From: Flagellimonas lutimaris | Lineage (GTDB): Bacteria; Bacteroidota; Bacteroidia; Flavobacteriales; Flavobacteriaceae | Length of the DNA stretch: 64,000 nt | Direction: 5' to 3' | Assembly (NCBI RefSeq): GCF_003581615.1 | Contig: NZ_QXFH01000072.1 | Coordinates: forward strand, 186,001-250,000 | Shown: one piece after another, positions 48,506 through 56,538 of the stretch | Layout: each line of letters starts with the position of its first letter | Position numbering within the stretch: the first letter of the stretch is position 1 | Position numbers and translations under genes: made by a program | The notes under the pieces: model-generated | Told to the model about the DNA's origin: nothing | Database searches by the model: none | Seen by the model: the letters and a program-made list of their open reading frames with translations, nothing else

Positions 48506-49375
48506 GTGGCGACAGCGCTTGTTCAGGTGATCGTACCAAATGTAATAGAAATGCATGAGGAGCCGGAATCCTTTGTCACTAAATGGGAAATACCTTCAGA
48601 TAGTTTTGAAGAGTTAATAGGGACAAATGTAAATTACGCCTACGATTTTGTTATAGATTGGGGCGATGGGACGATTGAGGAATATAATTTTGAAAATACT
48701 AAGTTCATTGCCCATACTTTTGAAAAGGCTGGCACATATACCGTTGCAATACAAAGTAATTTTCCTGCATTTGTAGCGAAATTAGGAGAGGATATTGCGT
48801 TATTAACTTTAGTGAGTATTGAACAATGGGGCAGTATTCCTTGGAAATCTTTTCATAGGGCCTTTGCCTTTTGTCCCAACCTGGGTTACAATGCCCAGGA
48901 TGCTCCAGATTTGAGCAATGTAACGGATATGAGCAGAATGTTTACGCAATCTTCTTTTGATGGTGATATCAGTGGATGGGATACATCAAATGTCCAAAAT
49001 ATGGGTCATATGTTCTTCTATGCAAAAAATTTCAATGGTGCTATTGGTAATTGGGATGTAGGTAATGTAACCAGCATGAACAATATGTTTTATGAAGCCC
49101 ATTCTTTTGATCAAAATCTAGGAGGATGGAATATTGGAAATATTGCCGATATGTCAGCTATGTTTCATAATTGTGGCATGTCCCCAAGTAACATGAATTC
49201 CATATTAATCGGTTGGGCCGATTTTGTGAACCAAAATGGCGGCCCTGCAAATATTACCTGTGGAATGGGCGGAATTACTGTTTGCGGACCTGAAGTGGAT
49301 ATGGCAGGCATGATCTTGGTAAATGATAATGGATGGGATTTCCCGGGCATTACCAACCTTTTCAACTGTCCATAA
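48506..49375 (+). CDS. 3' fragment: PKD-like and BspA-repeat region
   Basis: 289 residues readable from an ATG-like start after the stop; it has no signal peptide of its own. It carries the end of the second cadherin-like repeat, a WGDGT segment and four BspA/DUF285 repeats with the W-D-x-x-N-V-x-x-M-x-x-M-F pattern. Without the N-terminal signal it would stay in the cytoplasm, which supports reading it as the detached part of the gene above. Confidence 0.65.
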   Translation: MATALVQVIVPNVIEMHEEPESFVTKWEIPSDSFEELIGTNVNYAYDFVIDWGDGTIEEYNFENTKFIAHTFEKAGTYTVAIQSNFPAFVAKLGEDIALLTLVSIEQWGSIPWKSFHRAFAFCPNLGYNAQDAPDLSNVTDMSRMFTQSSFDGDISGWDTSNVQNMGHMFFYAKNFNGAIGNWDVGNVTSMNNMFYEAHSFDQNLGGWNIGNIADMSAMFHNCGMSPSNMNSILIGWADFVNQNGGPANITCGMGGITVCGPEVDMAGMILVNDNGWDFPGITNLFNCP

Positions 49376-49399
49376 GCAGTTCTTAATATCAACTCTCTT

Positions 49400-49441
49400 G
49401 AAACCGCTGAAAGATGATCATTTGTTTTTAGTGGTTTTTTT
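49400..49441 (+). terminator. possible weak terminator of the BspA-repeat gene
   Basis: AAACCGCT and AGTGGTTT can pair (one G-T) around a 21-base loop and are followed by TTTTT. The large loop makes this uncertain. Confidence 0.3.
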
Positions 49442-49633
49442 ATTTGCTGCGATGCCAAGAATCAATCTGACCACCCAACATTTTCAATGGCTAATCGCAC
49501 ATTTTTTGGTCTACCGCCAAAAACGCATCAACCCAAAAAAGGGATATATAAATTCAAAGTGGGTGTCCATAAGATTAGGCCAATAAAATTAAAGCAAACT
49601 CTTCATCTTGCACCTTAATCAAAAAACCTAATT

Positions 49634-49933
49634 ATGTACAATGTACTAAACAAATTAGCAACAATGCTAATAGCGGCGACTCTGCTTTGGTCCTGCGTTA
49701 AGGATGACGGTCCCACAGCATTCGCCAATCATGCTCCAGTTATATACGAGCAAGCTTTTAACTTATCGGGAACGATTACTGATGTCCAAATGATAGGCAT
49801 GGTTGAGGCCTTTGATTCTAAAATGGGGACCAAACTTATCTTTAGCGTTACCACCAATTATAATGACTTGTTCGAAATAGACAAGACAACCGGATCACTA
49901 AGCTTAAAAGCAGGTAAGGAACTTGATCTTTAA
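49634..49933 (+). CDS. truncated cadherin-like lipoprotein, paralogue of the 47876 gene
   Basis: 99-residue lipoprotein with lipobox LLWSC and most of one cadherin-like repeat (ANHAPVIYEQAFNLSGTITDVQMIG ... NDLFEIDKTTGSLSLKAGKELDL). It stops at the same point of the repeat, after LSLKxGxxLD, as the interrupted gene upstream. The rest of the repeat and any downstream domain are missing, and two bases later begins the stop of the convergent phosphoesterase gene. It therefore looks like the remnant of a duplicated gene whose 3' part was lost. It may still be expressed as a small lipoprotein. Confidence 0.65.
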   Translation: MYNVLNKLATMLIAATLLWSCVKDDGPTAFANHAPVIYEQAFNLSGTITDVQMIGMVEAFDSKMGTKLIFSVTTNYNDLFEIDKTTGSLSLKAGKELDL

Positions 49934-49935
49934 CT

Positions 49936-50847
49936 TTAAACCGTTATACTTATACCTTTTGCCGAAGCATTTTTATCGGCATCAAAATAAAAGTCGATTC
50001 TGCCTAAATTGATTCCGTAGCACCCAACTTGATTCACCAATACCGAGTTGCCATTTTGATTGGTTCTTACATCAGGTTTGTCCAAAAAGGTGTGGGTGTG
50101 GCCCCCAATAATCAAATCGGTATGGAAAGTGCGTTGTGCTAATCGGGTATCGCAGGGTCTATCTGGATTTTTGTAATCATATCCCAAGTGCGAAAGACAA
50201 ACAATCAAATCACATTGTTCTTCTTCCTTGAGTTTCTTTTCCATATCCAAAGCAATCTCGTAAGGATTCAAATACTGTGTTTCTTTGTATAGTTTTTTGG
50301 TCACCAATCCATCCAACTCAATGCCAATGCCATACACTCCGATTTTAACACCATCAACTACGTAGGTTTTATATGGTTTTACGTAGCCATTCATCACAGT
50401 ATTGGAAAAATCGTAGTTGGCAGAAATCATTTCAAAGGTGGCATGGGGCATCTGTGCCAATAAACCCTCAATACCATTGTCAAAATCGTGGTTTCCAATA
50501 GTCGAGGCATCATACTTGAGCTTGCTCATCAATTTAAACTCTAATTCACCGCCATAAAAATTGAAATAGGGCGTTCCCTGAAAAATATCACCTGCATCAA
50601 AAAGGAGGGTGTTCGGATTCTCGTTTCGAATCTGTTCTACCAAAGTGGCCCTTCGGGAAACTCCACCCAAATTAGGGTACCTGGAGTGGGAGGAAGGGAA
50701 GGTGTCGATATGACTGTGCACATCGTTGGTGTGCAGAATGGTTATTTGTTTTTTACCTAGATTGGAACACGAACTTAAACTCAGCCCTCCCAAACCGATT
50801 AAAGTTGATGCCGCGGTGGTATTGGTAATAAAATCCCTTCTTTTCAT
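49936..50847 (-). CDS. calcineurin-like metallophosphoesterase (5'-nucleotidase N-domain), Tat-exported
   Basis: 303-residue metallophosphoesterase equal to the catalytic half of UshA-type 5'-nucleotidases. The signal has a twin-arginine start (MKRRDFI) and a possible lipobox at LSLSSC. Metal-binding motifs are ILHTNDVHSH, FDAGDIFQG, TIGNHDFDNG, VCLSHLGYD and IIGGHTHTF. It probably releases phosphate from nucleotides in the periplasm. The matching C-terminal substrate-binding domain is encoded as a separate lipoprotein directly upstream in the same operon, without any gap between the two genes. Confidence 0.93.
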   Translation of the reverse strand: MKRRDFITNTTAASTLIGLGGLSLSSCSNLGKKQITILHTNDVHSHIDTFPSSHSRYPNLGGVSRRATLVEQIRNENPNTLLFDAGDIFQGTPYFNFYGGELEFKLMSKLKYDASTIGNHDFDNGIEGLLAQMPHATFEMISANYDFSNTVMNGYVKPYKTYVVDGVKIGVYGIGIELDGLVTKKLYKETQYLNPYEIALDMEKKLKEEEQCDLIVCLSHLGYDYKNPDRPCDTRLAQRTFHTDLIIGGHTHTFLDKPDVRTNQNGNSVLVNQVGCYGINLGRIDFYFDADKNASAKGISITV

Positions 50848-51615
50848 CTAGTTCAATTGTTTTATACGATCATCTGCTACTGCTTTTAAGGTATCCACTT
50901 TTTTAAAGTAGTCGATAATAGCATTTCTTATAAGGTAATCGGTTTCTGTTATTGAAATAATTTCATCAAAAAAACCAACGCTTGGACCGCCATTCACCAG
51001 ATAGTCGGAAGTGGCCACATAATAATTTCGATTTTCGTCAAAAGGTTGCCCCTGTATGTTTACGGATTCTAGCGAGCGGTTTTTGTCCGTAACAATCCGT
51101 ATGCCCGATACTGGGTGCCTTCGCGAGGATTTAGCTACAAAATCAATGAGCTGTCTTGCGGCCGAACCACTAAGTTCAACTACTTCGATATAATTTTCAA
51201 AGGGCATCACCTCGTAAGCATTTCGTGCACTTACATTTCCTTCAGAAATTATGGACCGTACACCACCAGCATTTAGCACTACAAAATCCAAATCTTTACC
51301 CGACCTAGAATTAAAAATGGGAGCGGCCTGTTCAAAAACAATGTCGGCCATTAGGTTGCCCATGGACGAGGTGCGTTCACCATCTTTTAACAATAGAGGG
51401 TTGGGAGCGTAAGCCAAAGTGCTGTCCAATACCTCGTTAATTCTATTTCTGTAAGGTTCCACAAAAGTGGCAATGGAATCTGTTTCTGCCAGGGTAGAAT
51501 CAATGGGAATTTGCCTGCCGTTAATTTCTGTAAGCTTTCCAGTGTCAGTTTTACAGGACATCAAAAAACAAAAAGTTGTAAATACAACAAATTGTTTGAA
51601 TTTTAAATTGTTCAC
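50848..51615 (-). CDS. 5'-nucleotidase C-terminal-domain lipoprotein
   Basis: 255-residue lipoprotein that corresponds to the C-terminal domain of UshA-type 5'-nucleotidases, which binds the base and sugar of the nucleotide. Signal with lipobox FLMSC, then LGYAPN-like DSTLAYAPNPLLL, SSMGNLMADIV, LDFVVLNAGGVRS, NAYEVMPFEN and YYVATSDYLVNGG. I start at GTG 51615, the first start giving a clean signal peptide; a reading from 51801 would run through the divergent gene. It precedes the phosphoesterase gene, so the domain order is reversed with respect to the fused enzyme. Confidence 0.9.
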   Translation of the reverse strand: MNNLKFKQFVVFTTFCFLMSCKTDTGKLTEINGRQIPIDSTLAETDSIATFVEPYRNRINEVLDSTLAYAPNPLLLKDGERTSSMGNLMADIVFEQAAPIFNSRSGKDLDFVVLNAGGVRSIISEGNVSARNAYEVMPFENYIEVVELSGSAARQLIDFVAKSSRRHPVSGIRIVTDKNRSLESVNIQGQPFDENRNYYVATSDYLVNGGPSVGFFDEIISITETDYLIRNAIIDYFKKVDTLKAVADDRIKQLN

Positions 51616-51651
51616 GTAAGTATATTTGTTAACTCGTCTTGGTAGATTATT

Positions 51652-51659
51652 TACCTTTG
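51652..51659 (+). promoter_or_regulatory. -7 promoter element of the 51677 gene
   Basis: TACCTTTG, a full match to TAnnTTTG, with a TTG 23 bases upstream (51626-51628). Predicted leader about 14 bases. Confidence 0.5.
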
Positions 51660-51676
51660 TAAAAATCATCAAAAAT

Positions 51677-52210
51677 ATGTTTTTGAAAGGACTCCAAGAC
51701 AAATTTAAGGTTAAATCCGGGCTAAAATATTTAAGGGAGGAAATGGAGAAGCCTCCAAAGTCCGTGGGCAGGGAAAAAGGGATTACCAGCATTGGCTGCA
51801 TTGTGGATGTTGATAATTTCCAGAAAGCAGATGCCTTTTACGAACTTATTGATGAGTTTGAGCTACGGCCCAACGCCATAAAAATTATTGGCTATAAACG
51901 GGAATATGATAAAAATTCACCCTATGCCATCCAAATGTTTTCCGATAGGGATTTGGGATGGAAAGGTCAGATAGAAAATGGCTATGTTCTGGAATTTTTA
52001 GGTAGGGAATACGATATGTTGATCAATTATTATGAAGATGATAATTTAATGATGAAATTATTATCGGTAAAAACCCCCGCCCGCATTAAAGTAGGTTTAG
52101 GGGCCCAGGACCCGAAGGTCAACGATTTGATTTTAAATACTCCCATGAACGATTTTAAGTTGTTCAAGAGTGAATTGAAAAAGTATTTAAAGGTCTTAAA
52201 AGAAATTTGA
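51677..52210 (+). CDS. conserved Flavobacteriia protein (possibly DUF6913)
   Basis: 177-residue soluble protein with a basic N-terminus ([22 protein letters not shown]) and a mixed alpha/beta remainder ([61 protein letters not shown]). I believe this is the DUF6913 family, which I recall next to dapA in Flavobacteriia; the name is from memory. No catalytic motif is visible. I start at the ATG at 51677; upstream ATGs would overlap the divergent lipoprotein. dapA follows after four bases, so the two share an operon. Confidence 0.78.
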   Translation: MFLKGLQDKFKVKSGLKYLREEMEKPPKSVGREKGITSIGCIVDVDNFQKADAFYELIDEFELRPNAIKIIGYKREYDKNSPYAIQMFSDRDLGWKGQIENGYVLEFLGREYDMLINYYEDDNLMMKLLSVKTPARIKVGLGAQDPKVNDLILNTPMNDFKLFKSELKKYLKVLKEI

Positions 52211-52214
52211 ACAA

Positions 52215-53105
52215 ATGGAACAATTGATCGGAACAGGAGTAGCATTGATAACTCCTTTCAGAGAAAATTTATCGATAGATGCAGAAGCATTGGAAAGAGT
52301 GGTTGAATACAACATTCAAGAAGGTGTTGACTATTTGGTGGTCTTGGGAACAACTGCTGAATCTGCAACACTTTCACAAGCCGAAAAACAATTGGTGGTC
52401 GATGTTGTGGTACGTTCCAATGCCGGAAGACTGCCTTTGGTACTCGGTGTTGGAGGAAACAACACCATGTCAGTAACCAATGAGTTGAAAACATTGGATT
52501 TGTCCGATTTTGATGCCATTCTATCTGTTTCACCTTACTACAACAAACCTACACAAGAAGGAATATATCAACATTTTAAGATGATTTCGGAAGCATCGCC
52601 CATTCCTATTGTCCTTTATAATGTACCATCAAGAACAGGAAGCAATATGTTGCCCGAAACAACATTAAAACTGGCCCATAATTTTTCCAACATTGTGGCA
52701 ATAAAAGAAGCTTGTGGAGATTCGATTCAAATCGATAAAATAATCAAGGGCAAACCTGAAAGCTTTTTGGTGATTTCCGGGGATGATGCAACTGCTTTGC
52801 CCACTGTTTTGGCAGGTGGAGCAGGAGTCATTTCAGTTTTGGGCCAAGGATTACCTGCACTATTCTCTGAGATGATCAAGTTTGGTCTGGAAGGAAATCC
52901 AAAAAGTGCTTACGCCATCCATCATAAACTATTTGACCTAATGTCCCTTATTTTTGAAGAAGGTAACCCAGCGGGCATCAAAAGTATTTTTGAATGCAAG
53001 GGTATTTCTAGAGCCACCGTTAGGTTGCCATTGGTAGAAGCAACCCCTGTTTTAAAAGAGAAAATTGCCAGCTCTTTGAAGACACTGGACAAAGCACATG
53101 TTTAA
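52215..53105 (+). CDS. dapA: 4-hydroxy-tetrahydrodipicolinate synthase
   Basis: 296-residue DapA, which condenses pyruvate with aspartate semialdehyde, the first committed step to diaminopimelate and lysine. The Schiff-base lysine is Lys164 in [10 protein letters not shown], the proton-relay Tyr135 is in [10 protein letters not shown], and GTTAES (45-50) and [11 protein letters not shown] complete the site. Normal length. It follows the small conserved gene after four bases. dapF lies 17 kb away. Confidence 0.97.
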   Translation: MEQLIGTGVALITPFRENLSIDAEALERVVEYNIQEGVDYLVVLGTTAESATLSQAEKQLVVDVVVRSNAGRLPLVLGVGGNNTMSVTNELKTLDLSDFDAILSVSPYYNKPTQEGIYQHFKMISEASPIPIVLYNVPSRTGSNMLPETTLKLAHNFSNIVAIKEACGDSIQIDKIIKGKPESFLVISGDDATALPTVLAGGAGVISVLGQGLPALFSEMIKFGLEGNPKSAYAIHHKLFDLMSLIFEEGNPAGIKSIFECKGISRATVRLPLVEATPVLKEKIASSLKTLDKAHV

Positions 53106-53201
53106 AATACGTTAAATGTTGCCCAAATTATTGGGTATTGGCTGCTTTACCCTTTACATTTGAGAGGTGAAAATTCTTTTTTTATATCCGTTCAATATCA
53201 C

Positions 53202-53209
53202 TAATTTTG
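53202..53209 (+). promoter_or_regulatory. -7 promoter element of bamD, near-leaderless
   Basis: TAATTTTG ends five bases before the ATG at 53214, so the transcript would start at or one base before the start codon. No clear -33 TTG. Confidence 0.5.
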
Positions 53210-53213
53210 CAAA

Positions 53214-54050
53214 ATGTTTTTGAAAATAAGGTCAATACTCCTTTTTTGTTGTGCAGCAGCACTTCTTGTATCCTGTAGTGAGTACCAAAAGGTGCTTAAG
53301 GAAACCGATGTGAAGGCTAAATACGATATGGCCGAAAAACTCTATAACGAAGGAGATTACAAAAGAGCAGTTCGTTTGTTCGAACAAATTGCGCCAAAAT
53401 ATGTGGGCAAGCCTCAAGGTGAACGGGTGATGTTCTTCTTTGCGGATAGTTATTTCAAAAATGATGATTATTATTTATCAGGATATCAGTTTGAGCGTTT
53501 TATAAAGTCTTATCCTCGGAGTGATAAAATACAAGAAGCGAGCTTTTTGGGAGCTAAAAGTTATTATATGCTCTCACCAAAATATTCTTTGGACCAAACG
53601 GAAACTGACAAAGCCTTGTTGAAGTTGCAAACATTTATCAATAATTATTCCGAGTCGGAATATTTTGAGGAAGCCAACAATATGGCCAAAGAATTGACCG
53701 CCAAAAAAGAAAAGAAACAAATTGAGATTGCGAAGCAATTCAATAAGCTAGGAAAGTTTAATTTACCAGTATTGATATCAGCCATTACGGCGTTTGATAA
53801 CTTCATTACCGATAATCCAGGTTCAGTGTATAGGGAAGAAGCGCTTTATTATCGGATTGAAGCAACAACGGAATTGGCAATAAACAGTACAGAGGATAAG
53901 AAGAAAGAGCGATTGGAAGATGCTCTTGACTCATATAATAATTTATTACGTTATTTTCCCGACACAGAATTCAAAAAAGAAGCGGATAAGCTAGCTGAAA
54001 CAGTTCAAAAAGAATTGAGCACTTATTCCGACACAACATTATCCAAATAA
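53214..54050 (+). CDS. bamD: outer membrane protein assembly factor BamD
   Basis: 278-residue lipoprotein of the BamD family, part of the complex that inserts beta-barrels in the outer membrane. Lipobox LVSC, then tetratricopeptide repeats (YDMAEKLYNEGDYKRAVRLFE, FADSYFKNDDYYLSGYQFERFIKSYPRS, DSYNNLLRYFPDTEFKKEAD). It heads bamD-rpoZ-coaBC-DUF4835-recN, a gene order I recall as common in Flavobacteriia. Confidence 0.94.
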   Translation: MFLKIRSILLFCCAAALLVSCSEYQKVLKETDVKAKYDMAEKLYNEGDYKRAVRLFEQIAPKYVGKPQGERVMFFFADSYFKNDDYYLSGYQFERFIKSYPRSDKIQEASFLGAKSYYMLSPKYSLDQTETDKALLKLQTFINNYSESEYFEEANNMAKELTAKKEKKQIEIAKQFNKLGKFNLPVLISAITAFDNFITDNPGSVYREEALYYRIEATTELAINSTEDKKKERLEDALDSYNNLLRYFPDTEFKKEADKLAETVQKELSTYSDTTLSK

Positions 54051-54073
54051 AAAAAGTTTTTAAACCACTGCAT

Positions 54074-54400
54074 ATGCAAGATTTGAAAAACACCAAGGCA
54101 CCGGTTTCCACAGTTACACTCAATAGAAACGAGTTCGATGAAAAAACCGGCAACATTTATGAAGCCATTTCAATTGTAGCAAAGAGAGCTATCCAAATCA
54201 ATTCTGAAATAAAAAAGGAATTGTTGGAGAAGCTTGAGGAGTTCGCAACATACAGCGATAGCTTGGAAGAGGTGTTCGAGAACAAAGAACAAATAGAGGT
54301 TTCCAAGTTCTACGAAAAATTACCAAAACCACATGCTTTGGCAGTACAGGAGTGGTTGGAAGATAAAATTTACTACAGGAATACAGAGAAAGACGCATAA
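54074..54400 (+). CDS. rpoZ: DNA-directed RNA polymerase omega subunit
   Basis: 108-residue omega subunit of the Bacteroidota form, which helps assemble RNA polymerase. The omega core is in GNIYEAISIVAKRAIQINSEIKKELLEKLEEF, and the rest is longer and more acidic than in E. coli. Assignment depends on this core plus its place between bamD and coaBC. Start ATG 54074; the next gene begins three bases after the stop. Confidence 0.88.
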   Translation: MQDLKNTKAPVSTVTLNRNEFDEKTGNIYEAISIVAKRAIQINSEIKKELLEKLEEFATYSDSLEEVFENKEQIEVSKFYEKLPKPHALAVQEWLEDKIYYRNTEKDA

Positions 54401-54403
54401 GAA

Positions 54404-55609
54404 ATGCTAAGCGGTAAAAATATCCTTTTGGGAATTTCCGGGGGAATTGCCGCGTACAAGACTACATTTCTTGTTCGTTTACTGATTAAAGTTGGTGCCC
54501 AGGTCAAAATTGTAATGACCCAGAGCGCCAGCTCTTTTGTTTCTCCCCTTACCTTGTCCACGCTCTCTAAAAATTCGGTTTTGTTGGATTTTGTAAATGA
54601 GGAAGATGGAAGCCTATCTTGGAACAATCATGTTGAGCTAGGACTTTGGGGCGATGTGATGTTGATTGCACCTGCCACGGCAAATACATTGTCCAAAATG
54701 GCCAACGGAACATGTGATAATCTACTTTTGGCCACCTATTTATCTGCAAAGTGTCCCGTTTATTTTGCCCCGGCAATGGATTTGGATATGTACAAACACC
54801 CATCTACGAAAAACTCTTTGGAAAAACTGGAATCTTTCGGCAATACCATAATTCCTGCCGAGTCTGGAGAATTGGCTAGCGGTTTGCACGGAGAAGGGCG
54901 TATGGCAGAGCCTGAAAATATTGTTTCATTTATCGAGGATGATCTGGCCAAAGGATTGCCGTTGTCAGGAAAAAAAGTATTGATCACTGCAGGACCGACT
55001 CATGAAGCCATTGATCCCGTTCGTTTTTTAGGAAACCGTTCCACTGGTACCATGGGGTTTGAGTTGGCAAAAAAAGCAGCAAATCTAGGGGCAAAGGTAG
55101 TACTGGTTTCAGGTCCCACCCACCTGAATACGAACCATAGTTCTATTCAGCTAATTCGGGTGACTTCTGCACAAGAAATGTATGAAGCCTGTCATGAACA
55201 TTATGCTGATATGGATATTGCGATATGCGCAGCTGCCGTAGCGGATTATCGACCTAAAACTATCGCAACTGAAAAAGTGAAGAAGAAGGAAGGTGATATG
55301 AACATTGCATTGGAACGCACCCCGGATATTTTGATGTCGCTTGGTGAGATTAAGAAAAATCAATTCTTGGTCGGATTTGCTCTGGAAACCCAAAAAGAGC
55401 TCGAAAATGCGAAAAGCAAGCTTAAAAGAAAACATTTGGATGGCATCGTTCTTAACTCTTTGAAAGATGATGGCGCAGGGTTTGGAGGAACTACCAATAA
55501 AATCACCTTCATAGATAAGAATTCGGAGATAAAAACGTTTGATTTGAAGACGAAGTCCGAAGTGGCTTCCGATATTTGGGAAGAAATTATCTCCAGAATC
55601 CATGCGTAA
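54404..55609 (+). CDS. coaBC: phosphopantothenoylcysteine decarboxylase/synthetase
   Basis: 401-residue bifunctional enzyme of CoA synthesis. The CoaC half has ILLGISGGIAAYK, the flavin-binding histidine in SWNNHVELG and the PAMDLDMY loop; the CoaB half begins near 185 with KVLITAGPTHEAIDPVRFLGNRSTG and has AAVADYRP and VGFALET. Normal length. It overlaps the DUF4835 gene by eight bases; coaE, a later step of the same pathway, lies at 61.1 kb. Confidence 0.97.
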   Translation: MLSGKNILLGISGGIAAYKTTFLVRLLIKVGAQVKIVMTQSASSFVSPLTLSTLSKNSVLLDFVNEEDGSLSWNNHVELGLWGDVMLIAPATANTLSKMANGTCDNLLLATYLSAKCPVYFAPAMDLDMYKHPSTKNSLEKLESFGNTIIPAESGELASGLHGEGRMAEPENIVSFIEDDLAKGLPLSGKKVLITAGPTHEAIDPVRFLGNRSTGTMGFELAKKAANLGAKVVLVSGPTHLNTNHSSIQLIRVTSAQEMYEACHEHYADMDIAICAAAVADYRPKTIATEKVKKKEGDMNIALERTPDILMSLGEIKKNQFLVGFALETQKELENAKSKLKRKHLDGIVLNSLKDDGAGFGGTTNKITFIDKNSEIKTFDLKTKSEVASDIWEEIISRIHA

Positions 55610-56492
55610 CATACTTTTTTCTGTTTTTTTATTGTTTATTGTCCTCGGGGCATCTGCACAGGAACTTAATTGTGCGATAACCGTAAACTCCGATCAAGTT
55701 GGACAGACCAATCAGCAGATCTTTAGAACTCTGGAGCGTTCACTGAATGATTTTGTGAACAAAACTAAATGGACCAACAGGACTTATCGTGAAAATGAGC
55801 GAGTCAATTCAAGGATGTTCATCACAGTAACCCAATACGAATCGGATCGTTTTGAAGCGAATATCCAGATTCAGTCCACACGACCTGTTTTTAATACCAC
55901 TTACGAAAGCCCGGTTTTTAACTACAAGGACAACGCTTTCAATTTTCAATACCAAGAATTTCAACCATTGGTTTACAATCCCAATAATTTTGATTCGAAT
56001 TTGCTAGGGGTTATCTCGTACTACGTTTACATGATTTTGGGATTGGATGCAGATACTTTTTCTTTGGAAGGTGGCAACGATTTCTACCGACAGGCACAAA
56101 ATATTGTAACCCAGGCACAAAGTTCCAGTTATAGCGGCTGGAGCCAGGAAACAGGTGATCGAAGCCGTTTTGAATTGGTGGACAATCTTTTGAGCAACTC
56201 TTTTAGGGAATATCGCATCGCCATGTACAATTACCATAGAAAAGGCCTTGATATTCTTGCTGACAACAATAGTACTGGAAAACAAATCATTGCCGGCAGC
56301 CTTCGTTTGTTTGAAACCTTAATAAGCCGCAGGCCCAATGCCTTTTTGATTCAGACCTTTTTTGATGCCAAGTCAGAAGAAATACAAAATATCTTCTCCG
56401 ATGGCCCCAAGGTGGACATTGTAAAACTTAAGGAAACCCTTAATAAAGTGGCTCCATTTTATTCCGGCACATGGAATGAAATAAATTACTAG
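55602..56492 (+). CDS. DUF4835 family protein (possible type IX secretion PorD)
   Basis: 296-residue protein with a signal peptide ending LGASAQ. The mature part begins ELNCAITVNSDQVGQTNQQIFRTLERSLNDFVN, typical of DUF4835, which I recall being named PorD in some annotations of the type IX secretion system; this link is from memory. Other parts: VISYYVYMILGLDADTF and YHRKGLDILADN. It overlaps coaBC, and recN follows after 46 bases. No other secretion gene is in the window. Confidence 0.85.
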   Translation: MRNILFSVFLLFIVLGASAQELNCAITVNSDQVGQTNQQIFRTLERSLNDFVNKTKWTNRTYRENERVNSRMFITVTQYESDRFEANIQIQSTRPVFNTTYESPVFNYKDNAFNFQYQEFQPLVYNPNNFDSNLLGVISYYVYMILGLDADTFSLEGGNDFYRQAQNIVTQAQSSSYSGWSQETGDRSRFELVDNLLSNSFREYRIAMYNYHRKGLDILADNNSTGKQIIAGSLRLFETLISRRPNAFLIQTFFDAKSEEIQNIFSDGPKVDIVKLKETLNKVAPFYSGTWNEINY

Positions 56493-56538
56493 TGCAGTTC
56501 TCTAAAGAGGTTTATCTTTACGGGTAAAATCTTCAATA

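Larger units (their letters stand above)
47876..49375 (+). pseudogene. cadherin-like/BspA-repeat surface lipoprotein broken by an in-frame stop
   Basis: One 500-codon reading frame interrupted by a single TAA at 48455-48457. Both sides are in the same frame and coding continues without a gap: LKDGERLDD, stop, TTEKHEIQISVTDGEEVATALVQVIV. That completes a cadherin-type repeat; the first repeat reads KSLDYGIADEHILSIKVHDGI at the matching place, so the stop most likely replaces a Tyr or similar codon. Order: lipoprotein signal (lipobox LWSC), two cadherin-like repeats (about 30-215), a PKD-like segment (FVIDWGDGTIEEYNF), then four BspA-type repeats (VTDMSRMF, WDTSNVQNMGHMF, WDVGNVTSMNNMF, WNIGNIADMSAMF). 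Such proteins are surface adhesins or binders. A sequencing error is the main alternative. Confidence 0.85.

Noticed and set aside
51616..51801. Longer start for the 5'-nucleotidase C-domain lipoprotein
   Set aside because: The extra 62 residues overlap the divergent gene and would bury the lipoprotein signal.
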